Position numbers and translations under genes: made by a program
Shown: in pieces, positions 1 to 6,205 of the stretch
How the letters are laid out: each line of letters starts with the position of its first letter
Position numbering within the stretch: the stretch's first letter is position 1
Assembly: GCF_024199005.1 (NCBI RefSeq)
Contig: NZ_JANATA010000024.1
Location: 1-36,070, forward strand
DNA from: Opacimonas viscosa
Lineage (GTDB): Bacteria > Pseudomonadota > Gammaproteobacteria > Enterobacterales > Alteromonadaceae
Length of the DNA: 36,070 nt
Reading direction: 5' to 3'
Notes under the pieces: generated by a model
Told to the model about the DNA's origin: nothing
Seen by the model: only the letters and a program-made list of their open reading frames with translations
Database searches by the model: none

Positions 1-55
1 GAGCATCGCCCTTACAAGGCGAGGGTCACTGGTTCAAGCCCAGTAGCGTCCACCA
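1..55 (+). tRNA. tRNA-Val (TAC), 3' part, cut by window edge
   Basis: The first 55 bases are identical to the 3' part of the complete tRNA-Val that follows at 85-160, including the anticodon loop CTTACAA, the T-arm and an encoded CCA end. The D-arm and 5' acceptor strand lie outside the window. Together with the next gene this makes a tandem tRNA-Val pair separated by 29 bases. Confidence 0.95.
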
Positions 56-84
56 CTCTTTTTTGTTTAGATATTAGTAAGTTA

Positions 85-160
85 GGACGCTTAGCTCAGT
101 TGGGAGAGCATCGCCCTTACAAGGCGAGGGTCACTGGTTCAAGCCCAGTAGCGTCCACCA
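85..160 (+). tRNA. tRNA-Val (TAC), complete; integration target
   Basis: A 76-base tRNA with acceptor GGACGC pairing with GCGTCC, D-loop, anticodon stem TCGCC/GGCGA around loop CTTACAA (anticodon TAC, valine), T-loop GGTTCAAGCCC and encoded CCA. Its 3' half, from the anticodon loop to CCA and a few bases beyond, is repeated at 24344 and 27883 and in degraded form at 25264, 30956 and 31874. That is the signature of tyrosine-recombinase islands that use this tRNA as attB and regenerate its 3' end on insertion. Confidence 0.96.
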
Positions 161-330
161 TCCTTTCAAATCAATTACTTACGTTTTTACCCAGTTCGAA
201 AATCGGCCGATTTTGCGAGTATCGCTTGCGTTATTTTTTTCAGGTGTGTCGAATGTGTGCCAAATATGTGCCGGATCTGCACCACTACCCTGCTACAGGT
301 CAATGATTACAATGCCTTCAGCGATCTACT
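161..330 (+). repeat. Island left-end flank module, copy 1
   Basis: The ~170 bases after the tRNA recur almost unchanged after the att copies at 24389 and 31004 and in shortened form after 27928. Landmarks are a perfect palindrome AAAATCGGCCGATTTT at about 198-213 and repeated GTGTGCC/TGTGCC words at about 243-275. Because the same block follows several att copies it belongs to the mobile element, not the chromosome. The repeated words could be arm sites for the integrase and excisionase; that role is inferred. Confidence 0.7.
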
Positions 331-422
331 TCCGATCGTGAAATTTACATATGAATGATTGAAAGATAACTTCCTACGGTTTGCAGACACTGAGCAATTT
401 TTGATTGCCGTTCAAGCTGCAT

Positions 423-494
423 GTATAACGCCCGCCTATTCAAATGGTTTGGAGCCCAGCGGAAAACCAGCCTTACTACATGGGCTTTTTATGC
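423..494 (-). other. attC-like recombination site 4 (integron cassette end)
   Basis: Read on the minus strand this ends in GGCGGGCGTTATAC, a typical attC right end (R' core GTTATAC after G-rich L'), and starts near GCATAAAAAGCCC, which pairs with it imperfectly. The stop codon of the decayed cupin gene lies in its left end, as is usual for cassette genes. It has the same orientation as the three other attC sites at 790, 1675 and 2384. The left boundary is less certain than in the others. Confidence 0.55.
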
Positions 495-694
495 GTTGTT
501 TAATATTATGCTGATCAATTCTGCACGTCCGTTTACTCTTGCTCGGTGCTTTTCACCTACTGGCACAATGAATGATTCGCATTTACCCAAGCAAAAGTTT
601 CGTTTTCTACATCAATTTCCAACGTGGCTTTCAGTACCAAGAAAAATTCGTCACGGTCATCATGAACATGAGGTTTTGCCTCCACATTGTTCAT
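489..694 (-). pseudogene. Cupin-domain cassette gene, frameshifted
   Basis: On the minus strand, one frame beginning at ATG 694 gives a cupin-like stretch with the metal-binding style motif KPHVHDDRDEFFLVLK, followed by a stop. A neighbouring frame continues the fold with FIVPVGEKHRARVNG and ends at 489 inside an attC-like site. Joined, the pieces match a small single-domain cupin with the usual HxHxxxxE first motif and the PxGxxH second motif. At least one frameshift separates them and the N-terminus also looks lost, so the gene is probably dead. It occupies the fourth cassette of the integron-like array. Confidence 0.6.
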
Positions 695-789
695 GACCCG
701 AGCGTTAACGCGGTTGGAATTTACTTACTCCAGGATTTCTGAGCGCCAACTATCTACTTTGCAAGATCGGACTTTTGAGGAATTGTTTG

Positions 790-866
790 CATAACTCCGC
801 CAGCTGCAGGCGCGCTGTAAACGCGTCCGGCGACCGCAGGGAGCGGACCGCCTGGCCTTGTTAAGT
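790..866 (-). other. attC site 3 (after TIR gene)
   Basis: Minus-strand reading: left core ACTTAAC (fits RYYYAAC), then CAAGGCCAGGCGG, a GC-rich imperfect hairpin, then GCTGGCGGAGTTATGC with right core GTTATGC. Length is 77 bases. The TIR gene stop codon TAA lies inside the left core. The layout matches a VCR-type attC, so the upstream gene is a mobile integron cassette. Confidence 0.75.
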
Positions 867-1649
867 CCCCTTTTTACCATCTATCACTGGAATGGGCTCC
901 CAGTACCCTTGCTTCTTTTCATGCATGACGCCTCTGAATTTGATCTCAACACCTTCATCAGCGGCCATCTCCACAATGAACGGGAAGCCAGGAACAGTGC
1001 CCTTATCCACGGCCATCAATTGAGCATTGATATTGACTCCATTATTCAACTTGATATTGTTATTGAAACCCGTATTGCACATAGAGCCAGACCTGTATTG
1101 GAACTGCACTTCATTCTCAGCGTTTTCCACCAAAAACAGGTAATGCGAGATAGCTTCCATATAGTGTTCTGCGTGGCACTCCACTATTCGCGTTCCACCT
1201 TCCATGTGTGTATATGCCCGAAGGTTAGAGAACTGCTGGGGTCCAGGTGCAAATGTATTATTTCCTGAAACCACGTCCACAATCTGTCGCAGCGCAACTT
1301 CCAGTCCTTGCCCAAACAAGTCAATGTAGATGCTTTGCATTAAGATGGGTGGCATCAGGCAGTCATCAAGCTTGACAGGTATTATCTTGGTTTGACCTTG
1401 AGTGGCTTTCATGAGTGCGTTCTGCCACTCGAGCTTTACCATATTGCTTTGAAGGCTATTTTTCGACACAAAGAAAAGAAACAGTTCGCAGCTTTCAAGG
1501 CCTTCATTCATTTTATCGATAATTCCGTCGCCGGGCTGCATCGACCATGAGTCATAGAATACCTTGTCTTGGCCAAAAGTATCCCTTAGCCTCAGAGCTA
1601 CCTGTCCTACCACCGCTTTGTCTTTATGGTTGTGGGAAACAAAAATCAA
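861..1649 (-). CDS. TIR-domain protein, integron cassette-borne
   Basis: The 262-residue product has an N-terminal TIR domain (about residues 1-120): it opens with MIFVSHNHKDK, the usual FxSHxxxD start of strand A and the first loop, followed by FYDSWSMQPGDG (BB-loop region) and VKLEWQNAL, where Glu74 is the likely NADase catalytic residue. The C-terminal ~140 residues are not recognised and could be a sensor or binding module. Bacterial TIR proteins commonly degrade NAD+ or make cyclic ADP-ribose signals in anti-phage defence; that role is inferred here. No ATG fits: the frame opens at TTG 1649 with TGGAG 8 bases upstream, after an in-frame stop. It sits between two attC sites (790-866 and 1675-1733), so it is a cassette, probably lacking its own strong promoter. 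Confidence 0.75.
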   Translation of the reverse strand: MIFVSHNHKDKAVVGQVALRLRDTFGQDKVFYDSWSMQPGDGIIDKMNEGLESCELFLFFVSKNSLQSNMVKLEWQNALMKATQGQTKIIPVKLDDCLMPPILMQSIYIDLFGQGLEVALRQIVDVVSGNNTFAPGPQQFSNLRAYTHMEGGTRIVECHAEHYMEAISHYLFLVENAENEVQFQYRSGSMCNTGFNNNIKLNNGVNINAQLMAVDKGTVPGFPFIVEMAADEGVEIKFRGVMHEKKQGYWEPIPVIDGKKGT

Positions 1650-1674
1650 AGTTTTACTCCAGTTATTTTAGGCC

Positions 1675-1733
1675 ACATAACGTCCTAATCAGTTTCGCCG
1701 TTTTTTGGCGTCGGATGAATTTGATTGTTAGCT
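1675..1733 (-). other. attC site 2 (59 bases)
   Basis: Minus-strand reading: AGCTAACAATCAAATTC, hairpin CGCC-AAAAAA-(C)GGCG, then TGATTAGGACGTTATGT with right core GTTATGT. Exactly 59 bases, the classical length of a short attC. The upstream gene reads into it, giving the C-terminal residues NQIHPTPKNG, a read-through signature of cassette-encoded proteins. Confidence 0.8.
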
Positions 1734-2380
1734 TTATCTACGCCATTCTTAGTTTGAATCCAGCCATCAATGTAATAAAACAATATGTTGACCGCACTAG
1801 TAAAGCAGTCCACCGCCTCTGTCCAAGACCATTCAGGATACTTAATATCTTCTTTTCCAATATGAAATGTCACCGTTCTTTCATTGTCATTAAAACTCTG
1901 AACAGCATTTGACAAATGAGAACCAGAAAAATGAACATAGCCACATAAATTTTTATACACGTCTTTTAACCATGGGTATTCGGGACTCAGAACATCGACT
2001 AAATATCCATCATTCATCTTTTTCCCGTTTCTGTCCTTCAAGTTTCTGATTTGTTTGCCACCAATTACATCAGAAGCAAAATCGTGAGGCTTTTCTACAA
2101 GCCAACTCGCAGAAAATCGCAAAAACGTATCAATTTGGATTCTAAGTAATGACCTAGCCGCTGCCATATTTTTCGCTTCAATTAATGTAATGAAGCCTTC
2201 CATGTTACCGCTAGTTCTTTTCATCGCAGCGATTGCAAGGAGGTCTAAAGGGAACATGTTGCCATTATCTGCTGAGAAAACAGCGTTCTCAAGATCGATA
2301 ATTTGAAATTCAGTACTTCGGAGCTTGATAATAGCTTTTTCGAGATTTTTGGATTCTACTCGTTCCATGAATTTTCCCAT
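1685..2380 (-). CDS. Unknown integron cassette protein
   Basis: The product is 231 residues from ATG 2380 (MGKFMERVESKNL); a second possible start is ATG 2368, and the frame open further upstream only reads through the preceding attC. The start lies a few bases after the cassette boundary GTTAGGT, as expected for a cassette gene. The protein is mostly helical and soluble, with VHFSGSHLSN in the middle and an aromatic-rich C-terminal helix. It resembles small HEPN-like or DUF5677-like helical proteins only vaguely, so no function is assigned. The last ~12 residues (ending PTPKNGETD) are encoded by the attC at 1675-1733 and are not conserved protein sequence. Confidence 0.6.
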   Translation of the reverse strand: MGKFMERVESKNLEKAIIKLRSTEFQIIDLENAVFSADNGNMFPLDLLAIAAMKRTSGNMEGFITLIEAKNMAAARSLLRIQIDTFLRFSASWLVEKPHDFASDVIGGKQIRNLKDRNGKKMNDGYLVDVLSPEYPWLKDVYKNLCGYVHFSGSHLSNAVQSFNDNERTVTFHIGKEDIKYPEWSWTEAVDCFTSAVNILFYYIDGWIQTKNGVDKANNQIHPTPKNGETD

Positions 2381-2383
2381 TAC

Positions 2384-2494
2384 ACCTAACGCCCAGCTAA
2401 GCTGCCGGAACGGAGTTGATTGTTTTGTACGAGCGTAGCGAAAAAGCACAAAACGAGCAACGTAGTGGAGGTCGGCTTGAGCTGTTTGTTATGT
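2384..2494 (-). other. attC site 1 (after VRR-NUC gene)
   Basis: Minus-strand reading: left core ACATAAC, then AAACAGCTCAAGCCGACC, a long central region with near-palindromic TTTTGTGC/GCACAAAAC, then GGCAGCTTAGCTGGGC and right core GTTAGGT, a perfect GTTRRRY. Length 111 bases, the size of a VCR-type attC. The preceding gene reads through it, giving the C-terminal sequence QLKPTSTTLLVL, which is typical of attC read-through. Confidence 0.82.
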
Positions 2495-3021
2495 GTTTTT
2501 ACTTCAACAAAACGCACCTCTTTTCCGCGTACGAGTGTTAAGTCTGGCCACCCTGATCGATAGTTATATGAGTCTTCCGAGAATCGTTCTGCCAAAGAGA
2601 TAAATACCTCTACATCTATTGCTTCAAATAAGGCAATACACACCTCCTCCGATAGCTCGGGGTATTCGCTGCTTATAAATGATTGAGACAATATCTCCCT
2701 AATATTTTTCTTGAAGCTTTTTGGTGATACGTCTTTAATGGTAGAAATGATCTCTCTTGAAATATCTTTGTGTGTAGTAAACTGAGCCTCAAGATATCTA
2801 CAACACGCATCGCTACGGTCTTGAAATGTATTAACTTCTGCCAATTTATCAAGCATCAAAGCCTTCAATACAGTCTGTACCGTAATCCCTTCGTTTGAGC
2901 TTCCAACAAACCCTTGCTTCTTAAAATATTCTAATGTCGCATCTTCAGGCCTAGCCGAATAATCAAGTTCGATCTCTTTTAAATCAACGCCGATTTTTTC
3001 ACACTGGCTTTCTAAATTCAT
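2386..3021 (-). CDS. VRR-NUC-type nuclease, C-terminally truncated by attC
   Basis: The 211-residue product ends its recognisable part with SGWPDLTLVRGKEVRFVEVK, the core of the VRR-NUC (PD-(D/E)xK) nuclease domain found in FAN1-like and phage proteins: the metal-binding Asp of the PD motif and the ExK pair are visible. In full proteins the DRL(S/R)xxQ helix follows directly. Here it is replaced after THNK by ~34 residues encoded by attC 1, so the gene seems to have been captured truncated. The N-terminal ~150 residues are helical and resemble the region ahead of the domain in FAN1-like proteins. ATG 3021 lies 25 bases after the cassette boundary at 3046. Activity is doubtful; it may be a remnant or a divergent defence nuclease. 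Confidence 0.6.
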   Translation of the reverse strand: MNLESQCEKIGVDLKEIELDYSARPEDATLEYFKKQGFVGSSNEGITVQTVLKALMLDKLAEVNTFQDRSDACCRYLEAQFTTHKDISREIISTIKDVSPKSFKKNIREILSQSFISSEYPELSEEVCIALFEAIDVEVFISLAERFSEDSYNYRSGWPDLTLVRGKEVRFVEVKTHNKQLKPTSTTLLVLCFFATLVQNNQLRSGSLAGR

Positions 3022-3045
3022 TGCATATCTCTGAATCTGCCGAAC

Positions 3046-3052
3046 ACATAAC
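3046..3052 (-). other. Probable start boundary of the cassette array
   Basis: The heptamer GTTATGT on the minus strand, the same core as at 1675, lies 25 bases ahead of the VRR-NUC gene. It marks where the first cassette would be joined (between G and TT). No attI, complete attC or integrase gene is visible upstream, so the array was either cut off from its integron or inserted at a secondary site. Confidence 0.45.
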
Positions 3053-3443
3053 AGTATTTACTTAGACATCATCGTAAAATCAGCCTTATTTAGAAGGTAG
3101 ATATTCAAAAACTATCATCCATATAAATAGCTTAGATTAAGTTTGAAGCCTTTTAAAAGGCAAGTTCTCCGTTATTAATGAGAATTCTAAGTAATGACAG
3201 CCATTTGATTTGTACAAAATCGACCGAATCTGATTGTCCGATCTTTGTCTAAAGTGCCTATCTAATATAACTTGTTGAGCATCAGGTTTGCACGATTAGC
3301 AGGTCTTGGCACTTCAGTAACTCAACAGGCCAGCTTAAATACATCTGAGTATTTTGATAGGGTAATTTCACATGAGCAACAAAGGAATTATTTTAAATCG
3401 GAGTTAAACCCAGAACAAAAGATACGCCCTGTGAGAAGGAAGA
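3053..3443. other. Non-coding spacer between cassette array and repressor gene
   Basis: No convincing gene is seen on either strand in these 391 bases. The one clear structure is a perfect palindrome GCCTTTTAAAAGGC at 3148-3161 that could be a weak hairpin or a binding site. AT-rich, with no recognisable repeats of neighbouring regions. Confidence 0.5.
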
Positions 3444-3668
3444 CTACTTGACTCTTTCGACTAAGTCTTCAACATTACAATCAAAATAATTACATAGCTT
3501 ATCAATGTTATCTGTGACCGTGCTGTAGCCTTTGTGATTTACGATTTTCGATAATGTCATTCGGTTTATTCCAGTTTCTGCTGCGATCTCCTTCAAAGTA
3601 ATCTGCCTATCTTCAGCAAACTCCTTCTTCGCAATTAATTCTTTTAATTTAAACCTTAGCATTTTCAA
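3444..3668 (-). CDS. Cro/CI-type (XRE) small repressor of the integrative element
   Basis: The 74-residue protein is a single helix-turn-helix domain: RQITLKEIAAETGINRMTLS covers the recognition helices and the tail DNIDKLCNYFDCNVEDLVER closes the fold as in lambda-repressor-like proteins (HTH_26 style). It may start at Met1 or Met3. It is divergent from the excisionase-integrase pair, and the 119 bases between them hold paired inverted repeats that are good candidates for its operators. It therefore probably keeps the integration and excision genes off. A truncated relative of its C-terminus survives at 28157-28228 beside the second integrase copy, supporting a conserved repressor-integrase module. 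Confidence 0.82.
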   Translation of the reverse strand: MKMLRFKLKELIAKKEFAEDRQITLKEIAAETGINRMTLSKIVNHKGYSTVTDNIDKLCNYFDCNVEDLVERVK

Positions 3669-3712
3669 TCACTTGTAATTTATTTTTGGATAGCGACTTG
3701 CAAACATTACAT

Positions 3713-3753
3713 TGTGATAATATATTTAATCACATGATAATATTTTTTATCAT
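3713..3753. promoter_or_regulatory. Two inverted-repeat operators between repressor and excisionase genes
   Basis: TGTGAT-N10-ATCACA at 3713-3734 is directly followed by ATGATA-N8-TATCAT at 3734-3753, and a half-site ATTATCAC lies at about 3765-3772 ahead of the plus-strand start. The similar GTGATAAT words in a divergent intergenic region point to cooperative binding by the small repressor. The -10 and -35 elements were not resolved in the AT-rich DNA. Confidence 0.6.
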
Positions 3754-3787
3754 TTAAATCGAATTATTATCACTGGAGATAACTTAC

Positions 3788-4000
3788 ATGAGTAATACAT
3801 ATCTAACTACTGAGCAACTTGCTCAGCGCATACATTACCACCCACGCACCATCCGTGTCGACCTTTTAGATAAATATCTTATTGAAGGGGAGCACTACAT
3901 TCGTGCGTTTGGAACGCGTAAATACTTGTTTATTTGGGAAGCTGTTGAAAAAACAATGTGTGGCAGAACTGACGTTGCTCTTCAAATGCCTCAGGAGTAA
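3788..4000 (+). CDS. Excisionase-like small DNA-binding protein
   Basis: 70 residues beginning MSNTYLTTEQLAQRIHYHPR: an N-terminal winged helix-turn-helix of the excisionase/AlpA kind (LTTEQLAQRIHYHPRTIRVDL), with a basic segment GTRKYLF typical of the wing. A ribosome-binding site CTGGAG lies about 10 bases before ATG 3788. The gene ends 5 bases before the integrase start, whose Shine-Dalgarno CAGGAG lies inside the 3' end of this gene, so the two are translationally linked. The position and size fit a recombination directionality factor that turns the integrase toward excision. It is missing from the second module at 28 kb, where a deletion removed it. Confidence 0.75.
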   Translation: MSNTYLTTEQLAQRIHYHPRTIRVDLLDKYLIEGEHYIRAFGTRKYLFIWEAVEKTMCGRTDVALQMPQE

Positions 4001-4005
4001 TTGAT

Positions 4006-5211
4006 ATGTTAGCTAAACTTACATCAAGAAAGTCCAATAACATTCTATTTATAGAATTTACTATTCGCAGTGTTCGGTTCAGAGAGTCTTTAGGTATCAA
4101 AGATTCTCGCAATAATCGCGCGTTAGTTAAGCAAAAGCTTGATGAGGTAAATGCAGATATCATTCAAGGCAAGTTTGATCTCCGAGCACACTTCCCTAAC
4201 TCCAAAAACATTGAAAAGTTCGATCAACTCAACATGCCAACCACTTTTGCCACCACGCCAGAGTTTGAGGCTGAAACGTTAACTGAATATCCAAGCTTCC
4301 GCGACTTCACAAAAACGTGGATGGAGGAAAATGCCATTACCTGGAGAACCTCCCACCGAAAGAACGTCGCCAGTATCGTTCGTGGTCATCTTGTACCTGA
4401 GTTTAATCGAATTAACATTCATCAAATCAAACGTGAACATCTTCTAGCCTTTCGTGCAAACCTTGGTGCTATCACGGATAAAAATGGCCAGAGAAAGCTA
4501 AGTAATGCGCGAATCAACAAAATCATGTCGATACTACGCGCCATTATAAATGAGGCATCAATTCGGTTTGAATTCCCTACCCCATTTTTGAACATCAAGC
4601 AGCTAAAAAATAACAAGTCAGACATTCATCCTTTCAGCTTAGATGAAGTGTTTCTTATTTTGAGGTCAGTCCGCCCTGACTATCACAGCTACTACATCAC
4701 GCGCTTTTTTACAGGTATGCGAACAGGTGAAATCGATGGCTTAAAATGGAAATATGTGGACTTTGAGCGCAAGCTTATTTTAGTACGCGAAACCATTGTA
4801 GATGGGAATCAGGAAGAAGACGCGAAAACATCCTCTTCCATTCGCGACATTCAAATGAATCAGATGGTATTTGAAGCGTTACTCAAACAATATCGTGCAA
4901 CCGGTCAAAAGTCCGATTATGTTTTCTGTAATCTCAAAGGAGACGCCCTCGCCCATCGCAATGTAACCAAGCGTATTTGGCACCCTTTACTAAAACGCTT
5001 GGGACTTTCACCTCGCAAGCCCTATCAATCTCGTCATACTGCTGCCACCTTATGGTTGGCAGCTGGTGAAGCCCCTGAATGGATTGCCAAGCAATTAGGT
5101 CATGCAAATACTCAAATGCTTTTTACTGTCTATTCGCGTTACGTGCCTAATTTAACTCGCCAAGATGGCACTGCCCTAGAAACCCTTATCGCGAATCACA
5201 AAGAAGGTTAA
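4006..5211 (+). CDS. int: Tyrosine integrase with DUF3596 arm-binding domain
   Basis: 401 residues. Residues ~1-65 match the DUF3596/Arm-DNA-bind_2 domain (SIRVRF-type strands, then RALVKQKLDEVNADIIQGKF). A SAM-like core-binding domain follows (~95-190). The catalytic domain contains Arg239 in TGMRTGEIDGL, the second Arg343 in PYQSRHTAATLW (the usual box II His is replaced by Tyr, as in many integrases of this family), His366 in QLGHANT and the nucleophile Tyr376 in FTVYSRYV. It is the likely enzyme for integration into tRNA-Val, 3.8 kb from the left att site. The integron cassettes lie between att and int, so they entered after or with the element. A second copy lacking its first 173 residues lies at 28229-28915. 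Confidence 0.93.
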   Translation: MLAKLTSRKSNNILFIEFTIRSVRFRESLGIKDSRNNRALVKQKLDEVNADIIQGKFDLRAHFPNSKNIEKFDQLNMPTTFATTPEFEAETLTEYPSFRDFTKTWMEENAITWRTSHRKNVASIVRGHLVPEFNRINIHQIKREHLLAFRANLGAITDKNGQRKLSNARINKIMSILRAIINEASIRFEFPTPFLNIKQLKNNKSDIHPFSLDEVFLILRSVRPDYHSYYITRFFTGMRTGEIDGLKWKYVDFERKLILVRETIVDGNQEEDAKTSSSIRDIQMNQMVFEALLKQYRATGQKSDYVFCNLKGDALAHRNVTKRIWHPLLKRLGLSPRKPYQSRHTAATLWLAAGEAPEWIAKQLGHANTQMLFTVYSRYVPNLTRQDGTALETLIANHKEG

Positions 5212-5213
5212 AC

Positions 5214-5354
5214 ATGATGAAACTTCGTAACCTAAATACTCAATCAGCACCTATCAACACACAGCCAATGTTAAATGAAGTCTCAGGCATGACTCGCTTT
5301 CGTGATAACTATAGCCTTTGTGGTTTTATTACGAATGTATATGAAAATGGCTAG
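5214..5354 (+). pseudogene. Truncated small ORF downstream of integrase (copy 1)
   Basis: ATG 5214 lies 2 bases after the integrase stop. The 46-residue product (MMKLRNLNTQSAPINTQP...) is closely matched by the ORF at 28921-29064 after the second integrase copy. The match ends after NYSLCGFI in both, at the same point, where sequence passes into an IS481-type transposase here and an IS21-type istB piece there. This is probably the 5' end of a real gene of the element, with the rest lost. Its function is not recognised. Confidence 0.5.
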
Positions 5355-5435
5355 CCTTAACTTAAAATTGGTGCCTGTGATTTTAATCATCATTTATTCA
5401 TCCACACACGAGATATGGATTAGTCATTCATTGAT

Positions 5436-5703
5436 ATTACAACATACCAAAGCCATGTCACCGCAAACGAATGGGATCTGCGAACGCTTTCACAAGACCA
5501 TCTTAAATGAGTTCTATCAAGTAACATTCCGTAAGAAACTATACGACTCGCTGGATAATTTACAAAAAGGTCTGGACGACTGGATGGTTTATTACAATAA
5601 TGAACGAACGCATCAAGGAAAAATTTGCTGTGGCCGAACACCATTGGACACCTTGGTGGATGGAAAATCAGTTTGGACTGAAAAGCAGTTAGTTGAAATC
5701 TGA
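5436..5703 (+). pseudogene. IS481-family transposase, C-terminal remnant
   Basis: The frame gives SPQTNGICERFHKTILNEFY and later YYNNERTHQGK, with the final catalytic Glu of the DDE triad (the E in ICERFH) and the usual C-terminal TPLDTLVDG, all typical of IS481-family transposases. The N-terminal helix-turn-helix and the two Asp residues are missing; upstream sequence is damaged. The frame stops at 5703, 56 bases before a clear IS end. It is the left flank of the bacteriocin region. Confidence 0.85.
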
Positions 5704-5759
5704 CCTAACAGACACCTTTTGAAAATAGGTAACTGTCATATCAAGTCTGAGTTAGTACA
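5704..5759 (+). repeat. IS481-family right end with terminal inverted repeat (copy 1)
   Basis: From just after the transposase stop to ...GAGTTAGTACA. Read inward the end is TGTACTAACTCAGACTTGAT, beginning TGT as IS481 ends do. The same ~60 bases recur in inverted orientation at 18021-18087. The bacteriocin region lies between the two outer ends. Confidence 0.8.
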
Positions 5760-6050
5760 ACTTATAGCGCAGAATTATTCTCTGCGGTTTTATTGTTAAT
5801 ATGAACTTGAATATCGGCAAGTTTCTTAACTTACATTTGATAAATAGGCCAACATAGTATGCTAGGCCTGCAATCGCAGCTACAGGTACAACCGCCATCG
5901 CTGCTCCAGCCATTCCAAGAGTTGTTGTAGCATCCATAAAATCGTCCGGTGTTGGCGTACCAGGGTTATTCCTCAGATTTCTTCGACTTTCACCAGCCAA
6001 TGTTCCGACATTAACCATGTGGTTACTTGTTCTAAAGTAAATTCTTTCAT
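5752..6050 (-). pseudogene. Bacteriocin precursor F, frameshifted and cut by IS
   Basis: A leader starting ATG 6050 reads MKEFTLEQVTT, matching the other precursor leaders here (MKEL....V.GG). A one-base frame change then leads into the main frame, VNVGTLAGESRRNLRN followed by a hydrophobic glycine/alanine-rich core (MAGAAMAVVPVAAIAGLAYY), as expected of a class II bacteriocin. The stop codon (5752-5754) is provided by the IS481 inverted repeat, so the insertion sequence truncated the 3' end. The same ~150-base leader module precedes precursor E. With both a frameshift and an IS junction it is probably dead, but sequencing error at the frameshift cannot be excluded. Confidence 0.65.
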
Positions 6051-6205
6051 TTCATATTCCTTTTTAAAGTTAATTTTAATAGTCACGCCCAAAGGGTACT
6101 TAATGCTGTGTATGCAAAATTACTCACACAGCACTATTCACAGTTATTCAGATTGCTCTGCCTGCAACGATAACGGTGTAGCAGGTTATGATTGTAAATT
6201 CTTAT
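6051..6205 (-). repeat. Precursor leader module, type 2, copy 1
   Basis: The ~150 bases between the ABC exporter 3' end and precursor F match those between the S9 peptidase 3' end and precursor E (about 9229-9385). Shared parts are the last codons (GAATTTACAATC), a hairpin GCTGTGT...ACACAGC with a ~20-base loop, CCCTTTGGGCGT and AAAAAGGA before the start codon. The hairpin may process or attenuate the transcript. The duplication joins different upstream genes to precursor genes. Confidence 0.65.

Noticed and set aside
198-213. AAAATCGGCCGATTTT as a Rho-independent terminator of the tRNA pair
   Set aside because: No loop and no T-run follow, and it is repeated with the att flank in copies without a functional tRNA; a protein-binding or recombination role fits better.
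100-306. Open frame of 68 codons over the tRNA-Val and flank
   Set aside because: It runs through the tRNA gene and the att flank; the similar frame after att copy 4 (30896-31162) is the same artefact of the repeat.
858-1268. 136-codon frame opposite the TIR gene
   Set aside because: Antisense shadow; the minus frame has a clear TIR domain and cassette context.
5302-5435. N-terminal part of the open frame ahead of the transposase remnant
   Set aside because: Codons before SPQTNG do not match an IS481 transposase and overlap the small ORF after the integrase; the frame is open only by chance.
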